This document shows positions 8,053-17,384 of a stretch of 64,000 nt of DNA, one piece after another; the stretch's first letter is position 1; the number at the start of each line of letters is the position of its first letter. Below the pieces are notes generated by a model that was not told where the DNA came from, did not search any database, and saw nothing but the letters and a program-made list of their open reading frames with translations. Position numbers and translations under genes: made by a program. The stretch covers positions 310,001 to 374,000 of the forward strand of contig CAWJCB010000001.1 of NCBI GenBank assembly GCA_963841105.1, written 5' to 3'. Origin of the DNA: VAZQ01 sp963841105. GTDB lineage: Bacteria > Pseudomonadota > Alphaproteobacteria > Rhizobiales > Xanthobacteraceae.

Positions 8053-9173
8053 GCCCGCCCCAGACATCAGCTGCAACGTCCATCACCAGCTCGAGCTTGC
8101 GCCGGGTATCGTCCTGCGTGACTTTCTGGCCGCGCCCGGCGCCGCTGGAGAAGCCGCATTGCGGGCTGAGGCACAACCGGTCGATATCGACATGGCGCGC
8201 AGCCTCCTCGATCCGGCGCTTGATGTCGTCCTTGCGATTCCAATACCGGGGTTTTGCTGCTGATCAATCCGAGAACGACGCGTTTGTCCTTCGGCACATG
8301 CCGCAGAGGCGCGAAATCTCCGGCTCGCGGCGTATCGAGCTCGAGGAAGAAGGCGTTCACTTGCGCCTGATTGAACAACCGTTCCGCGATCGGCTCGTAA
8401 CCGCCTTGCGCCATCCAGGCCCCCTTGAGATTGCCTCTGCACATATGCAAGGCGACGGTCATTGGAGCCGATCGCCCGGCAAGCGCATCGTTGAGCAATC
8501 GGATGTAGCGCTCGGTGAGCCGATCCGGCTCTTCGCCCCGCGCGCTCACGCTGGCGCGCACCTGCGGGTCGCAGTTGCAGGGCAGCGCCGTGTCGTCGAG
8601 CTGCAAGTACGTGCAGCCGAGCCGAGCCAGCTCCGCAATCTCGCTGCGATAGATGCCCACGAGATCCGTGAAATACTGCTCCATGTCGGGGTAAATTTTC
8701 TCATCCACCGCCTGCGGACCGAGAAAGAAATGCATCACATCGGGCGCGGGAAGCGTGATCTTCGGCATTCCCCGCCGCACGGTGGATTTGAGGAACGAGA
8801 ATTCCCCGGTGGCAATTCCGCGCGTCCTTCTCAGCGGCGATTTCGCGCAGGGTGAGGAAGCGGCGCCGATCTCACCGGTTTCGGTGCGAAACCCGATATT
8901 GCCGGCGCGCAAGCCGAACCCCTCCACCGCGTCGATGAACCCGGCTGACCAGCTGCGGCGCCGAAACTCCCCGTCCGTGACGGACGGCAAACCTATTTCC
9001 TCCTGGAAGCGGATGATGTCGGTGATCGCCGCATCGGTAACTTGCCGGAACGCTGCGGTGTCGATTTTGCCGGCGCGATGATCGTGCGCCGCCTGCACCA
9101 GATGATCCGGGCGTACGAAGCTGCCGACGTGCTCCACGCGAAAAGGCGGAGCGCCTCTGGACCCGGGTGTCAA
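8042..9173 (-). CDS. cobalamin-independent methionine synthase-like (MetE C-terminal domain) protein, +1 shift near 8234
   Basis: The sequence from PPFRVEHVGSFVRP onward matches stand-alone MetE-C-like proteins (YxjG/YxjH type): VTDGEFRR near residue 60 and the zinc ligands His-x-Cys in ALHMCRGN. After VLGLISSKTPVLES one extra base (GAATCGCAAGG) shifts the frame; in the corrected frame the last ligand Cys appears in LSPQCGFSSG and the gene ends VWGGHGG-TAA. Corrected length is 376 residues. I prefer the TTG at 9173, with an AGAGG site upstream; an ATG at 9242 would add 23 unlike residues. The family transfers methyl groups to thiols; the acceptor is unknown. Confidence 0.75.
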
Positions 9174-9230
9174 AGCGCAACCTCTGCCGTTTGTTTCGAC
9201 TAAAGCATGGTCCGATGAAATCGTGGATCC

Positions 9231-9301
9231 GGACCCCCTCACCCGGAAATGCGCGCGCAGAGCGCGCCCATTCCGACCTCTCCCCTCCGGGGAGACGTGA
9301 A
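9231..9301. repeat. palindromic intergenic repeat, single unit
   Basis: This unit has cccctcaccc, gcgcgcgcagagcgcgc and cctctcccctccggggaga segments and is the same family as the element at 5962. It sits in the roughly 340-base gap (9174-9516) between divergent genes. I see no gene or other clear signal in the rest of that gap. Confidence 0.7.
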
Positions 9302-9516
9302 GGGTCCCCTACCGCTCACTCAATCAACCGGGAACCGCGTTAGTTTAGTGTGCATAGCCGGCGCGCAGGGTCAATTCGCGCCGCGCTGTCCCATGCCTGG
9401 CTCATCCCTGCAAAAATTCCGGACGGCGCGCCAGGGTTGCCGAAACAGGATTGAGCATCGGGCGGCCGCCCTGTAAGTCACGCTCCTGCTGCGCGGTGGA
9501 ATGTGCGGAGCCCTTG

Positions 9517-10323
9517 ATGATCAAAGCTGCATCCTATCCGCTTCCCGACGCGGCATGCCGCCTGCCTGACGGACGCCTCGCGCGCGCGGCGATCCGAAAA
9601 TGGCACGATGTGCGGCTGCGTTCCTCGCACGGCATACTCATCGCCCTCGATATGGAGTCGCTCGATGCGATGCGGCGCGTCGTCGCACAGACGACTGCAA
9701 TTCATGGCATCATCGGATACAAGGTGGGACTCACCGCAGCGTTGCGGCTGGGTCTCGGCAATGCGGTCGCCGAGCTGAGGTCTTCCACCGACCTGCCGCT
9801 CATTTACGATCATCAGAAGGCAGGCCCGGATGTGCCGGATATGGCGCCCAAGTTCTCTGCGACCTGCAAGCAGGCCGGCGTCGATGGACTGATCTTGTTT
9901 CCGCTTGCCGGACCTCGCGCCGTGGTCGGATTTGCGGGAAGCGCCTATGCGCATCGGCTATTGCCTGTCGTTGGTGGGGACTTGCCATTTCCGGACTACA
10001 ATTTGAGCGGCGGCGGTTATGTCGTCAACGACGCGCTGGAAAGGATTTTTTGCAAGGCCATCGAGATCGGCGTCGATCACTTCGTCATTCCCGGCAACAC
10101 CGCGGCCAAGGTCGCGTTTCACGCACGATGGCTGGTGGAAAAGATCGAGCGCCCGAGCATATTCATTCCCGGCATCGGCGCCCTCGGCGGCTCGATTGCG
10201 TCGGCGTTCACGGCAGCGCCCGGCTGCGACCTTTACGCGGTGGTCGGACGCGCTATCTACGATGCCCCGGATCCCGGCGAAGCGGCGCGCCGGCTTGCCG
10301 ATGAAGCGTTGCGCTTCACCTGA
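9517..10323 (+). CDS. orotidine 5'-phosphate decarboxylase-like (OMPDC/HUMPS superfamily) protein
   Basis: This 268-residue protein has the (beta/alpha)8 pattern of the superfamily: ILIALDMESLDAMRRVV, YKVGLTAALRLG (phosphate-barrel Lys), then YDHQKAGPDVPDM with Asp98, Lys101 and Asp105 in place of the usual D-x-K-x-x-D tetrad, and late glycine strands FIPGIGALGG and YAVVGRAIYDA for phosphate binding. ATG 9517 has a GGAG site six bases upstream; the longer frame to 9451 lacks one. It is not near pyrimidine genes but heads a plus-strand run with HAD, aldehyde dehydrogenase and a Liv importer. True OMP decarboxylase or a relative acting on another phosphoribosyl or sugar carboxylate are both possible. 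Confidence 0.65.
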   Translation: MIKAASYPLPDAACRLPDGRLARAAIRKWHDVRLRSSHGILIALDMESLDAMRRVVAQTTAIHGIIGYKVGLTAALRLGLGNAVAELRSSTDLPLIYDHQKAGPDVPDMAPKFSATCKQAGVDGLILFPLAGPRAVVGFAGSAYAHRLLPVVGGDLPFPDYNLSGGGYVVNDALERIFCKAIEIGVDHFVIPGNTAAKVAFHARWLVEKIERPSIFIPGIGALGGSIASAFTAAPGCDLYAVVGRAIYDAPDPGEAARRLADEALRFT

Positions 10324-10334
10324 GCGATGCGACA

Positions 10335-11109
10335 ATGCCGCATTCCGTCAAAGCTGTCCTGCTCGATTGGGGAGAAACCCTCGTTGTTGTCCCCAACATG
10401 CTCACCAGCGTGGACCAACATATCGCCTGCCTGGAGCCGGTTTTCTTTGCGCCTCGCGGCAACGACGGATTGGCTTTCGCGGACTTCGGCATCCCGTGGC
10501 CGTCCTTTCGCGAAGCCTATGTGGAAGCGACGCGGGTGCATATCCGTCAGTCGCGGGAGACGCAGCGCGAGCATCGCTTCGAAGATCGTTTCGTGCACGC
10601 ACTCAGGCTTGCAGGCGCGACGCAGGAGCTCGCCCCATCCGATCTCGCGCACCTGGCGTCTCCGTTCGGGAAGAACATTGTTCGCGAAGCCGAGGTTATT
10701 GACGGCGTGGCCGAGGTGATTCCGGAGCTCGCAAAACGCGTCCGCCTCGGTGTCGTCTCCAACTATCCGCATCCTGCGGTCGTGAGCGAAACGCTCGAGC
10801 GGTTCGGGCTGCGGCAAAGCTTTTCGAGCATCGTGGTGTCGGGCGAGTTTGGATTGCTCAAGCCGCATCCTGCCATCTATGAGCAAGCCCTGCGCCAAAT
10901 CGGCGCGCGCCCGCAGGAGACCGTCTTCGTCGGTGACGACCTCGATAATGATGTGATCGGTCCCAAAGCGCTTGGACTGCGCACGGTCTGGTTCACGGGC
11001 AATCCCGCGACCACCGCGCACGCGGATGCCAAGAATCTCCCATCTGGGGGAATTGTTGCACTGGCTGGACCGGACCTTGGACCGGACATTGGACCCGACC
11101 TGGGCATGA
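10335..11109 (+). CDS. HAD-superfamily hydrolase, +1 shift near 11041-11050
   Basis: The N-terminal motif is VLLDWGETLVV rather than the classical DxDxT, so the second Asp of motif I is replaced by Gly-Glu (D-W-G-E-T), which occurs in HAD relatives. Motif II VVSNY, the Lys of motif III in GLLKPHPAIY and motif IV VFVGDDLDNDVIG are intact. As read, the frame runs on into the aldehyde dehydrogenase. Removing one base from the ggggg run at 11046-11050 gives an ending GELLHWLDRTLDRTLDPTWA and a TGA that overlaps the next ATG as ATGA. The corrected protein has 257 residues and is a probable phosphatase or dehalogenase-type hydrolase. Confidence 0.7.
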
Positions 11110-12647
11110 CATCGGCCGTCGCAACCAACGTGGCTGAGACCAGGCTTTTGCTGGACGGGAAATTCACGCAAAGCGCCAGCGGCAAGACGTTCGATGTCGT
11201 CAGCCCGGTCACCGGCACTCTGTACGCCAAGGTCGCGTGTGCTCAGACGCACGACGTTGATGCCGCGGCTACCGCTGCTCGCCGCGCCTTCGAGCATGGG
11301 CCATGGCCAAAGATGGCGCCCTTCGAACGCGGCGGCGTTTTGCGCCGCATCGCCGAGGCCATCCGCAGCAATGCGAACGCCATTGCCGACATCGAGACGC
11401 GCTGCGGCGGCAAGACGCTGGCCAATTCCCGCAACGAAGTGGAAGCCGCGGCGCGCGTGTTCGATTACTACGCCGGCGCAATGGACAAGTTTTACGGCGA
11501 GACCATCCCCATGGGGGACGGCGTGCTCGACTTTACGTTGCGGGAGCCCATCGGCGTGGTGGCGCAGATCACCCCCTGGAACTTTCCGTTTCTGGCGGCC
11601 GCATGGAAGGTAGCGCCGGCGCTCGCGGCCGGTTGCACCGCCATTCTAAAGCCTGCGAGCTATACGCCGCTCACCTCAATCCTTCTGGGGAAACTTGCCA
11701 TGGAGGCGGGCGTGCCACCGGGAGTGCTCAATGTTCTGCCCGGGCCGGGAGCGCAGCTTGGCGAGCATATTGCCCGCCACCCGATGATCGACAAGATCGC
11801 CTTCACGGGAGAGACCCGCACCGGAGCCAGTCTGCTCAAGTCTTCCGCGGACAGCATCAAGCGCGTATCCCTCGAGCTTGGCGGCAAGAGCCCCAACATC
11901 ATTTTCGCCGATGCCGATCTGCCGAAGGCGGCGGCGGCCGCCGTGCGGGGCGGGTTTGGCAATGCCGGTCAAAGCTGTTCCGCCCGCACCCGGCTTTTCG
12001 TCGAGCGATCCGTGCATGACGAATTGGTCGAAGCTTTTGCCGAGGCGACGAAATGCTTCAAGATTGGCGATCCGCTGGACCTCGAAACGGAGATGGGACC
12101 GCTTGTGTCCGCCAGCCAGTGGAAAAACGTCAAGAGCATGGTTGACGATGGCGTCAGAGAAGGCGCCCGCATCGTCTGCGGCGGTGACTGTCCCGCCGGT
12201 CTGCTGTCGCCGTATTTCGCGCCCACCATCATGACCGGCGTGGACAACGGGCTGCGCATTGCGCGGGAAGAGATCTTCGGACCCGTGGTCGTGGTGATTC
12301 CGTTTGAGGACGATAGCGAGGTCGTGCGCCTCGCCAATGACAGCGACTACGGTCTGAACGCGTCGGTGTGGACGCGCGATATCGGTCGTGCATTGCGCGT
12401 CGCGCGCGGCCTGCGCACGGGCATGGTCAGCATCAACTCGCACGGCAGCGCCAGCAAATACGGGACCTACGCTCCCTTCGGCGGCTACAAAAAGTCGGGC
12501 TTGGGGCGAGAGCTGGGCATGTACGCCCTGTCGCTCTACACTGAAGTGAAGAATGTCTTCATCGACATCGATGGTGAACAAAAATGGATGATAAATCCCT
12601 CGGTTGGTCATCGTCCGGGAAGCGGACGATGCCGGAGTAGCCCCTAA
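11106..12647 (+). CDS. aldehyde dehydrogenase family protein
   Basis: The NAD(P)-dependent aldehyde oxidising enzyme has 513 residues. All family landmarks are present: ITPWNFPF, TGETRTGASL, catalytic Glu in LELGGKSPN, catalytic Cys in NAGQSCSARTR, EEIFGPVV, and YAPFGGYKKSGLGRELG near the end. It most resembles betaine/aminobutyraldehyde-type dehydrogenases, but substrate assignment is unsafe. The ATG at 11106 overlaps the corrected HAD stop. The last 20 or so residues (PSVGHRPGSGRCRSSP) are encoded by a palindromic repeat and extend beyond the normal family end, probably read-through into the repeat. Confidence 0.88.
   Translation: MTSAVATNVAETRLLLDGKFTQSASGKTFDVVSPVTGTLYAKVACAQTHDVDAAATAARRAFEHGPWPKMAPFERGGVLRRIAEAIRSNANAIADIETRCGGKTLANSRNEVEAAARVFDYYAGAMDKFYGETIPMGDGVLDFTLREPIGVVAQITPWNFPFLAAAWKVAPALAAGCTAILKPASYTPLTSILLGKLAMEAGVPPGVLNVLPGPGAQLGEHIARHPMIDKIAFTGETRTGASLLKSSADSIKRVSLELGGKSPNIIFADADLPKAAAAAVRGGFGNAGQSCSARTRLFVERSVHDELVEAFAEATKCFKIGDPLDLETEMGPLVSASQWKNVKSMVDDGVREGARIVCGGDCPAGLLSPYFAPTIMTGVDNGLRIAREEIFGPVVVVIPFEDDSEVVRLANDSDYGLNASVWTRDIGRALRVARGLRTGMVSINSHGSASKYGTYAPFGGYKKSGLGRELGMYALSLYTEVKNVFIDIDGEQKWMINPSVGHRPGSGRCRSSP
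12610..12630. repeat. 8-bp-arm palindrome (atcgtccg/cggacgat) at the 3' end of the aldehyde dehydrogenase gene
   Basis: The arms atcgtccg and cggacgat flank a five-base loop. The same arms recur at about 18775-18795 in an intergenic repeat. Here the palindrome lies inside the reading frame, encoding the atypical C-terminal tail. Confidence 0.65.
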
Positions 12648-12703
12648 CGTGAGAATCCGGCACCGTCTCTGCTCAGGAGCGCCGGGCACTCGGACGCATC
12701 TCG

Positions 12704-13490
12704 ATGCCCCGCATGACGCGGGGCAACCTCTCGACAGACGCGGACGCGCTGCTTTCGCTTGATGGCGTGGGGAAGGATTTCGGGCATTTTACTGCCGTGC
12801 GGGAAGTCTCCATCTTGGTTCGGCGCGGCGAGCGCAAAGCGATCATTGGCCCGAACGGCGCAGGCAAGACCACCCTGTTCAACATGCTTTCGGGCGAGCT
12901 CAAGCCTTCGCGCGGCCGTATCCTCTATCGCGGCAAAGACATAACGCAGCTCCCGATGCACGCTTTGGCTCATATCGGGATTGGTCGCTCCTTTCAGATC
13001 ACCAACATCTTCCGCGGATTGAGCGTGCTGGAGAACATACGAATTGCGGTGCAGTCGAGGCAGGGTTTTCAGTACGATTTCCTCTCCCGCGCGCGGCGCC
13101 TGGCCGCCACCGCGGAGACTGCCGATGAGATCCTCGGGACGATTGGTTTGTCCCCGTATCGCACCGCGCCGGCCAGCGGCTTGTCGCATGGCGATCAGCG
13201 CCGCCTGGAGATCGGAATCGTGCTTGCGACAGAATCCCGAGCTGGTCCTCCTGGACGAGCCGACCGCGGGCATGTCGCGAGAGGAAGCCCGCGCGACGAT
13301 GGAGTTGATCCGCAACGTCTCGACGATGCGCACAGTGCTCTTCGTTGAGCACAACATGGAATTCGTCATGGGCATTTCGCAATCCATCATCGTCATGCAG
13401 GCCGGGCAGGTGATCGCGGAAGGCACTGCCGCCGACATCCGCGCCAGCGCGGAGGTGCGCCGGGCCTATCTGGGCAACCTGTATGAATGA
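12704..13490 (+). CDS. LivG-type ABC transporter ATP-binding protein, +1 shift near 13229
   Basis: Walker A GPNGAGKTT, the Q-loop region RSFQITNIFRGLSVLENI, and signature LSHGDQRRLEIGI are in the first frame. One extra A near 13229 (gcgacagaat) moves Walker B NPELVLLDEPTAGMS, the switch His in LFVEHNMEFV and the C-terminal VRRAYLGNLYE to the next frame. Removing it gives 261 residues, typical of LivG/BraF. It is the first ATPase of a five-gene importer and overlaps the next gene by eight bases. A better start than ATG 12704 was not found. Confidence 0.82.
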
Positions 13491-14190
13491 CGGCGAGGCC
13501 CTGCTGCGGCTTGACGATGTGCATGCATTCTACGGCCTGAGCCACGTCTTGCAGGGCGTCAGCCTGCGCGTACCCCGCGGCGGGATCGTTTCCCTCATCG
13601 GACGCAATGGCGCCGGCAAGACGACAACGTTGAAATCGGTGCTTGGGCTGGTCAAGGCGCCGCGCGGCCGGATCGCGCTTGGCGGGGAAAGCATCGCCCA
13701 CCTGCCGCCGCATCAGATTGCGCGCCGCGGCATTGCCCTGGTGCCGGAGGAACGGCGCATCTTCAGCGCCTTGACCGTGGCGGAGAATATTCTCCTGAGC
13801 GCCGGAGGACGAAAGGACGCGATCCCGGAAGCGCTCGAGTGGTTTCCCGCTCTTGGCGATTACCTGCGCCGGTCGGGCGATCGGCTGTCCGGCGGCGAGC
13901 AGCAGATGCTGGCGATCGCGCGTGCACTGGTGGCGCGGCCGCAACTCATGCTGATCGACGAGCCGCTGGAAGGGTTGGCCCCGATCATTGCCGAGCGCAT
14001 CGAGCAGGCCCTGGCGGCGCTGCGCGGCAAGATCACGGCGCTCATCGTCGACCAGAACCTCAAGTGGCTGATGCAGGTCGCCGAGCATCACTACGTGATG
14101 GACCGCGGCCGGATCGTGTTTGCGGGAGGCTCGGAGGAGCTTGCGCAGAATCCGCAGCTGATCGAGCAGTATCTCGGGATTGCCGCATGA
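13483..14190 (+). CDS. LivF-type ABC transporter ATP-binding protein
   Basis: The product has 235 residues with Walker A GRNGAGKTT, signature LSGGEQQMLAIARAL, Walker B LMLIDEPLEGLAP and switch region LIVDQNLKWL. The Q-loop segment EERRIFSALTVAENI is typical of LivF/BraG. The stop overlaps the LivH-type start by ATGA. With the preceding gene it forms the ATPase pair of the importer spanning 12704-17355. Confidence 0.88.
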   Translation: MNDGEALLRLDDVHAFYGLSHVLQGVSLRVPRGGIVSLIGRNGAGKTTTLKSVLGLVKAPRGRIALGGESIAHLPPHQIARRGIALVPEERRIFSALTVAENILLSAGGRKDAIPEALEWFPALGDYLRRSGDRLSGGEQQMLAIARALVARPQLMLIDEPLEGLAPIIAERIEQALAALRGKITALIVDQNLKWLMQVAEHHYVMDRGRIVFAGGSEELAQNPQLIEQYLGIAA

Positions 14191-15059
14191 GTTGGGCCGG
14201 CATCGCCAACCAGATGCTGCTCGGGCTGAGCACCGGCGCGATTTACGTGCTGGTGTCGCTTGGACTCACAATGATTTTCGGCATGATGAACGTGCTCAAC
14301 TTCACGCACGGCGTCCTCTATGCGCTGGGCGCTTATTTCGGATATTTTTTCGTCACCCTCACCGGCAGCTTCTGGCTTTCGCTCGCGCTCGCGCCGCTCA
14401 TCGTCGCCCTCATCGGCGTGCTGATCGAGCAGATATCCATTCGGCCGCTCGCTGATCGCCCGCACCTCATCCAGTTCCTTGCAACGTTCGCGCTCGCGCT
14501 GATCATTGAGCAGATCATCCGGCTGGTTGCCGGAAACGAGGCTTACCCGGTCAGCCTGCCTGAACCGTTCGCGCATTCCGTAGAGCTTGGTCCGATCGTC
14601 GTGCCGTCCTATCGTCTCTTCCTGATCGCAACGGCTGTGGCGGTCTGTGCGGGGGTCGGGACGTTGCTGGCGAGAACGCAGGTCGGAGCGCTCATCCGCG
14701 CCACTGCCGAAGACCCGGAAATGACCGCGCTGCTGCGCGTCAATCCGCGCGCCGTCTCCACCATGGTCTTCGCCGGCGGCAGCGCCCTCGCCGCCCTGGG
14801 CGGTGTGTTGGCCGCGCCGGTGTTCAGCGTTCACCCCAGCATGGGGGAAGAGCTGATCACGATGTGCTTTTTGATCGTGACCGCCGGCGGCTTGGGAAGC
14901 CTGCGCGGCACCATCGTTGCCGCGATAATCCTCAGCGAGGCATCGAGCCTGGGGTTGCTTGCGGTCGGAAAGTACTCCGACGTTCTTACCATCGCCATCA
15001 TGGCGGCAGTGTTCCTGGTCTGGCCGACCGGAATTTTCGGGCAGGTCGAGAGCCGATGA
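14187..15059 (+). CDS. LivH-type ABC transporter permease
   Basis: This is a 290-residue membrane protein. ATG 14187 overlaps the LivF stop (ATGA); a longer frame upstream lies inside LivF and is rejected. Landmarks are MIFGMMNVLNFTHGVLYALG near residue 30 and TAGGLGSLRGTIVAA in the late loop that contacts the ATPase. About eight hydrophobic segments are visible. It pairs with the next gene as the translocation channel. Confidence 0.88.
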   Translation: MSWAGIANQMLLGLSTGAIYVLVSLGLTMIFGMMNVLNFTHGVLYALGAYFGYFFVTLTGSFWLSLALAPLIVALIGVLIEQISIRPLADRPHLIQFLATFALALIIEQIIRLVAGNEAYPVSLPEPFAHSVELGPIVVPSYRLFLIATAVAVCAGVGTLLARTQVGALIRATAEDPEMTALLRVNPRAVSTMVFAGGSALAALGGVLAAPVFSVHPSMGEELITMCFLIVTAGGLGSLRGTIVAAIILSEASSLGLLAVGKYSDVLTIAIMAAVFLVWPTGIFGQVESR

Positions 15060-16042
15060 AAGCCTCAACCGACAACGTGCTCATGCTCTGCGCCTGGCTC
15101 GTTTTCGGCTTGGTGCTTGCGGTCGCGCCGGTCAGCCCGTATTCCGCCACGCTCGCCACCGAAGTCATCATTCTCGCGCTGTGGTCGGTCTCCTATAATC
15201 TGGTCTACGGCTACATGGGAGAGATCTCGTTTGGCCACGCGGCATTCTTCGGCCTTGGCGCATTCGGCGTTCCCCTGCTGGGCCGCGAAATCGACCTGTC
15301 ATTCGGGCTGAGCATCATCGGCGGCGTGGTGGCTGCGAGCGTATTCGCCGTGCTGGCGAGCATTTTCATCCGACGCACCCGTGGTGTCTATTACGCGGTG
15401 CTGACGTTCGTCCTGGCGGAAGTGGTTTATGTGATCGCGATCAAATGGACGAGCTTTACCGGCGGCGACAACGGACTTCCGGTTGCGCGTCCGGCCGCGC
15501 TGAGCTCGCCCGCGCGCTATTCGCTTTTTGCATTTGCCGTCGCGACCTTCGCACTCGCGCTCCTTTACCGCATCATAAATTCACCCGCCGGACGCGTGGT
15601 GCAGGCCATTCATCAGAACGAGAGGCGCGCGCGTGCGATCGGTTACAACACGACCGCGTTCCGCGCCGTGGTCTTTATTCTTTCAGGAACCTTCAGCGGC
15701 CTTGCCGGCGCGCTCTATGCGCCATTCATTCAATTTGTCTCCCCTGACCTCCTGTTCTGGACTTTCTCCGGTCAGGTCATCATAATGACCATTATTGGAG
15801 GCGCGGGGGCATTCTACGGTCCGATATTGGGTGCTGCGCTGTTTGTTGTCCTGCGCGATTTCATTTCCAGCCTGTCCGCAAGCAGCGTGATTATCGGCGG
15901 CATGCCGCTGTCCAAGCTCGGAGAGCACTGGCCGCTGTTCATGGGGATGGTGTTCTTTCTCATTATCATCTTTGAGCCGGGAGGGCTGGTGGGAATCTTT
16001 GCGCGTCTCAAGCGCCGCGATCGGAATAAGGTCCACGGCTAA
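15056..16042 (+). CDS. LivM-type ABC transporter permease
   Basis: The product has 328 residues and starts at ATG 15056 overlapping the LivH stop. Family marks are NLVYGYMGEISFGHAAFFGLG near residue 45, GVYYAVLTFVLAEV, AIHQNERRARAIGYNT (the cytoplasmic coupling loop), and IIMTIIGGAGAFYGPILGAA. The C-terminus is basic (LKRRDRNK). It completes the membrane part of the 12.7-17.4 kb importer. Confidence 0.88.
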   Translation: MKASTDNVLMLCAWLVFGLVLAVAPVSPYSATLATEVIILALWSVSYNLVYGYMGEISFGHAAFFGLGAFGVPLLGREIDLSFGLSIIGGVVAASVFAVLASIFIRRTRGVYYAVLTFVLAEVVYVIAIKWTSFTGGDNGLPVARPAALSSPARYSLFAFAVATFALALLYRIINSPAGRVVQAIHQNERRARAIGYNTTAFRAVVFILSGTFSGLAGALYAPFIQFVSPDLLFWTFSGQVIIMTIIGGAGAFYGPILGAALFVVLRDFISSLSASSVIIGGMPLSKLGEHWPLFMGMVFFLIIIFEPGGLVGIFARLKRRDRNKVHG

Positions 16043-16092
16043 AGCCCTTTCCACTGCAACGGCCGGTTATGCCGGCGTAAGAAGGAAGAGAA

Positions 16093-17355
16093 ATGGCGAG
16101 GTCAAAGCTCAAATTCACCCGTCGCCGGGCAATGGGCGTCATCGGCGCCGCTGGTGCGGCCTCGTTCGCCTCGGCGGCCGCCATTCCCCGGGTGTTTGCG
16201 CAGGACAAAGCGCCGATCAAGGTGGGCGTGGTATTGCCGCTCTCAGGCGCCTATGCGGCACAGGGAACCGCCGGCGCACAGGGCATTGCGCTTCTGGCCG
16301 AGCAGACCAACGCCAAAGGCGGGTTGCTCGGCCGGCAGATCCAGGTCCTCGTCGAGGACTCGCAGCTGCGACCGCAAACCGCGGTGGTGAAGGCGACCAA
16401 GCTCATTCAGCAGGACGGCTGCAAGTTTCTCATGGGAGAGATCAGCGGCGCATCAACATTGGCGCTCCTTGAAGTCGCCGAACGGGAAAAGACCGTCATG
16501 ATGACGCCGTACAGCTCGCCTGAAGCGGTCACCGGCAGCCGCGGGACGCGTTACCAGTTCCGCACCTACAGCAACGCCTACATTCAGGCCGCGGTTGCCG
16601 TGGATGCCATGACGAAGGCGATCGGCAAGAAGTGGGGAATCATGGCCGCCGATTACGCCTATGGTCAGGACTACGCCAATCACTTGCGCCGGTTGCTGCC
16701 GGAGCACGGCGGCACCATCGTCGGCGAGGCATTTCCGGCGCTTGGCACCACCGACTTCGTATCCCACCTGCAACAGGCCTCGGCCGGAAATCCTGACGTG
16801 CTGTGGATGGTCGAGTATGGGCGCGATGCGACCGTGGCACTGAATCAAGCCGCCAGCATGGGGCTCAAATCGCGCATGGCAGTCGGCCTCTCCGTCGCCA
16901 ACAGCGAGCAGGTCACCGGGATGCAGCCCGGAGTATTTGAGGGCACCTATTCCTTCATCACCTGGTATCCGAATTGGCCCTCCCCCGAGAGCGCGGCGTT
17001 TGCCAAGGCCTACCTGGATAAATTCGGCGGCTATTCGGAAGCGGCCGGAGTGCATTATATCGGCGCGCAGGTTCTGTTTGCAGGCATCGCCAACGCCAAC
17101 AGCATCGATGCCGATCCCGTCATCGAGGCGCTGGAAGGCAAGGAATTCGATACGATAAAGGGCAAGATCAAGCTTCGCGCCTACGATCATCAGGCCGTGC
17201 AGGCCTATTACGTCGGCAAGGGCGTGCTCGGCAGCCAGTTTCCAATCCCGGTCTACGAGCCGGTGCAGACCTACTCTCCCGATGTGGTCGAGAAGAGCTT
17301 CATGCCGCCGCCGGATCCGAAAGTTCATCCCGTGCGTTGGCGGCAGGGTAAATAG
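16093..17355 (+). CDS. ABC transporter substrate-binding protein (HAAT type), Tat-like signal
   Basis: The 420-residue receptor begins with a twin-arginine type leader (FTRRRAMGVIGAAGAA...) ending near FAQDK at residue 37. The mature start IKVGVVLPLSGAYAAQG and NAKGGLLGRQIQVLVEDSQ are typical of branched-chain amino acid/amide receptors. The gene follows the ATPase and permease genes by 50 bases with a GGAAG-like site, so it is the last transporter gene of this operon. Next comes an amidohydrolase 29 bases on, hinting that the ligand is an amide or cyclic amide; that is inference. Confidence 0.87.
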   Translation: MARSKLKFTRRRAMGVIGAAGAASFASAAAIPRVFAQDKAPIKVGVVLPLSGAYAAQGTAGAQGIALLAEQTNAKGGLLGRQIQVLVEDSQLRPQTAVVKATKLIQQDGCKFLMGEISGASTLALLEVAEREKTVMMTPYSSPEAVTGSRGTRYQFRTYSNAYIQAAVAVDAMTKAIGKKWGIMAADYAYGQDYANHLRRLLPEHGGTIVGEAFPALGTTDFVSHLQQASAGNPDVLWMVEYGRDATVALNQAASMGLKSRMAVGLSVANSEQVTGMQPGVFEGTYSFITWYPNWPSPESAAFAKAYLDKFGGYSEAAGVHYIGAQVLFAGIANANSIDADPVIEALEGKEFDTIKGKIKLRAYDHQAVQAYYVGKGVLGSQFPIPVYEPVQTYSPDVVEKSFMPPPDPKVHPVRWRQGK

Positions 17356-17384
17356 GCTCGCACTTCTCATCCCGGCTGCAAGCG

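Noticed and set aside
10335..12647. A genuine HAD-aldehyde dehydrogenase fusion enzyme
   Set aside because: The alternative frame gives a better HAD C-terminus and a stop overlapping the dehydrogenase start; nine other +1 shifts in the window make an extra base the likelier cause.
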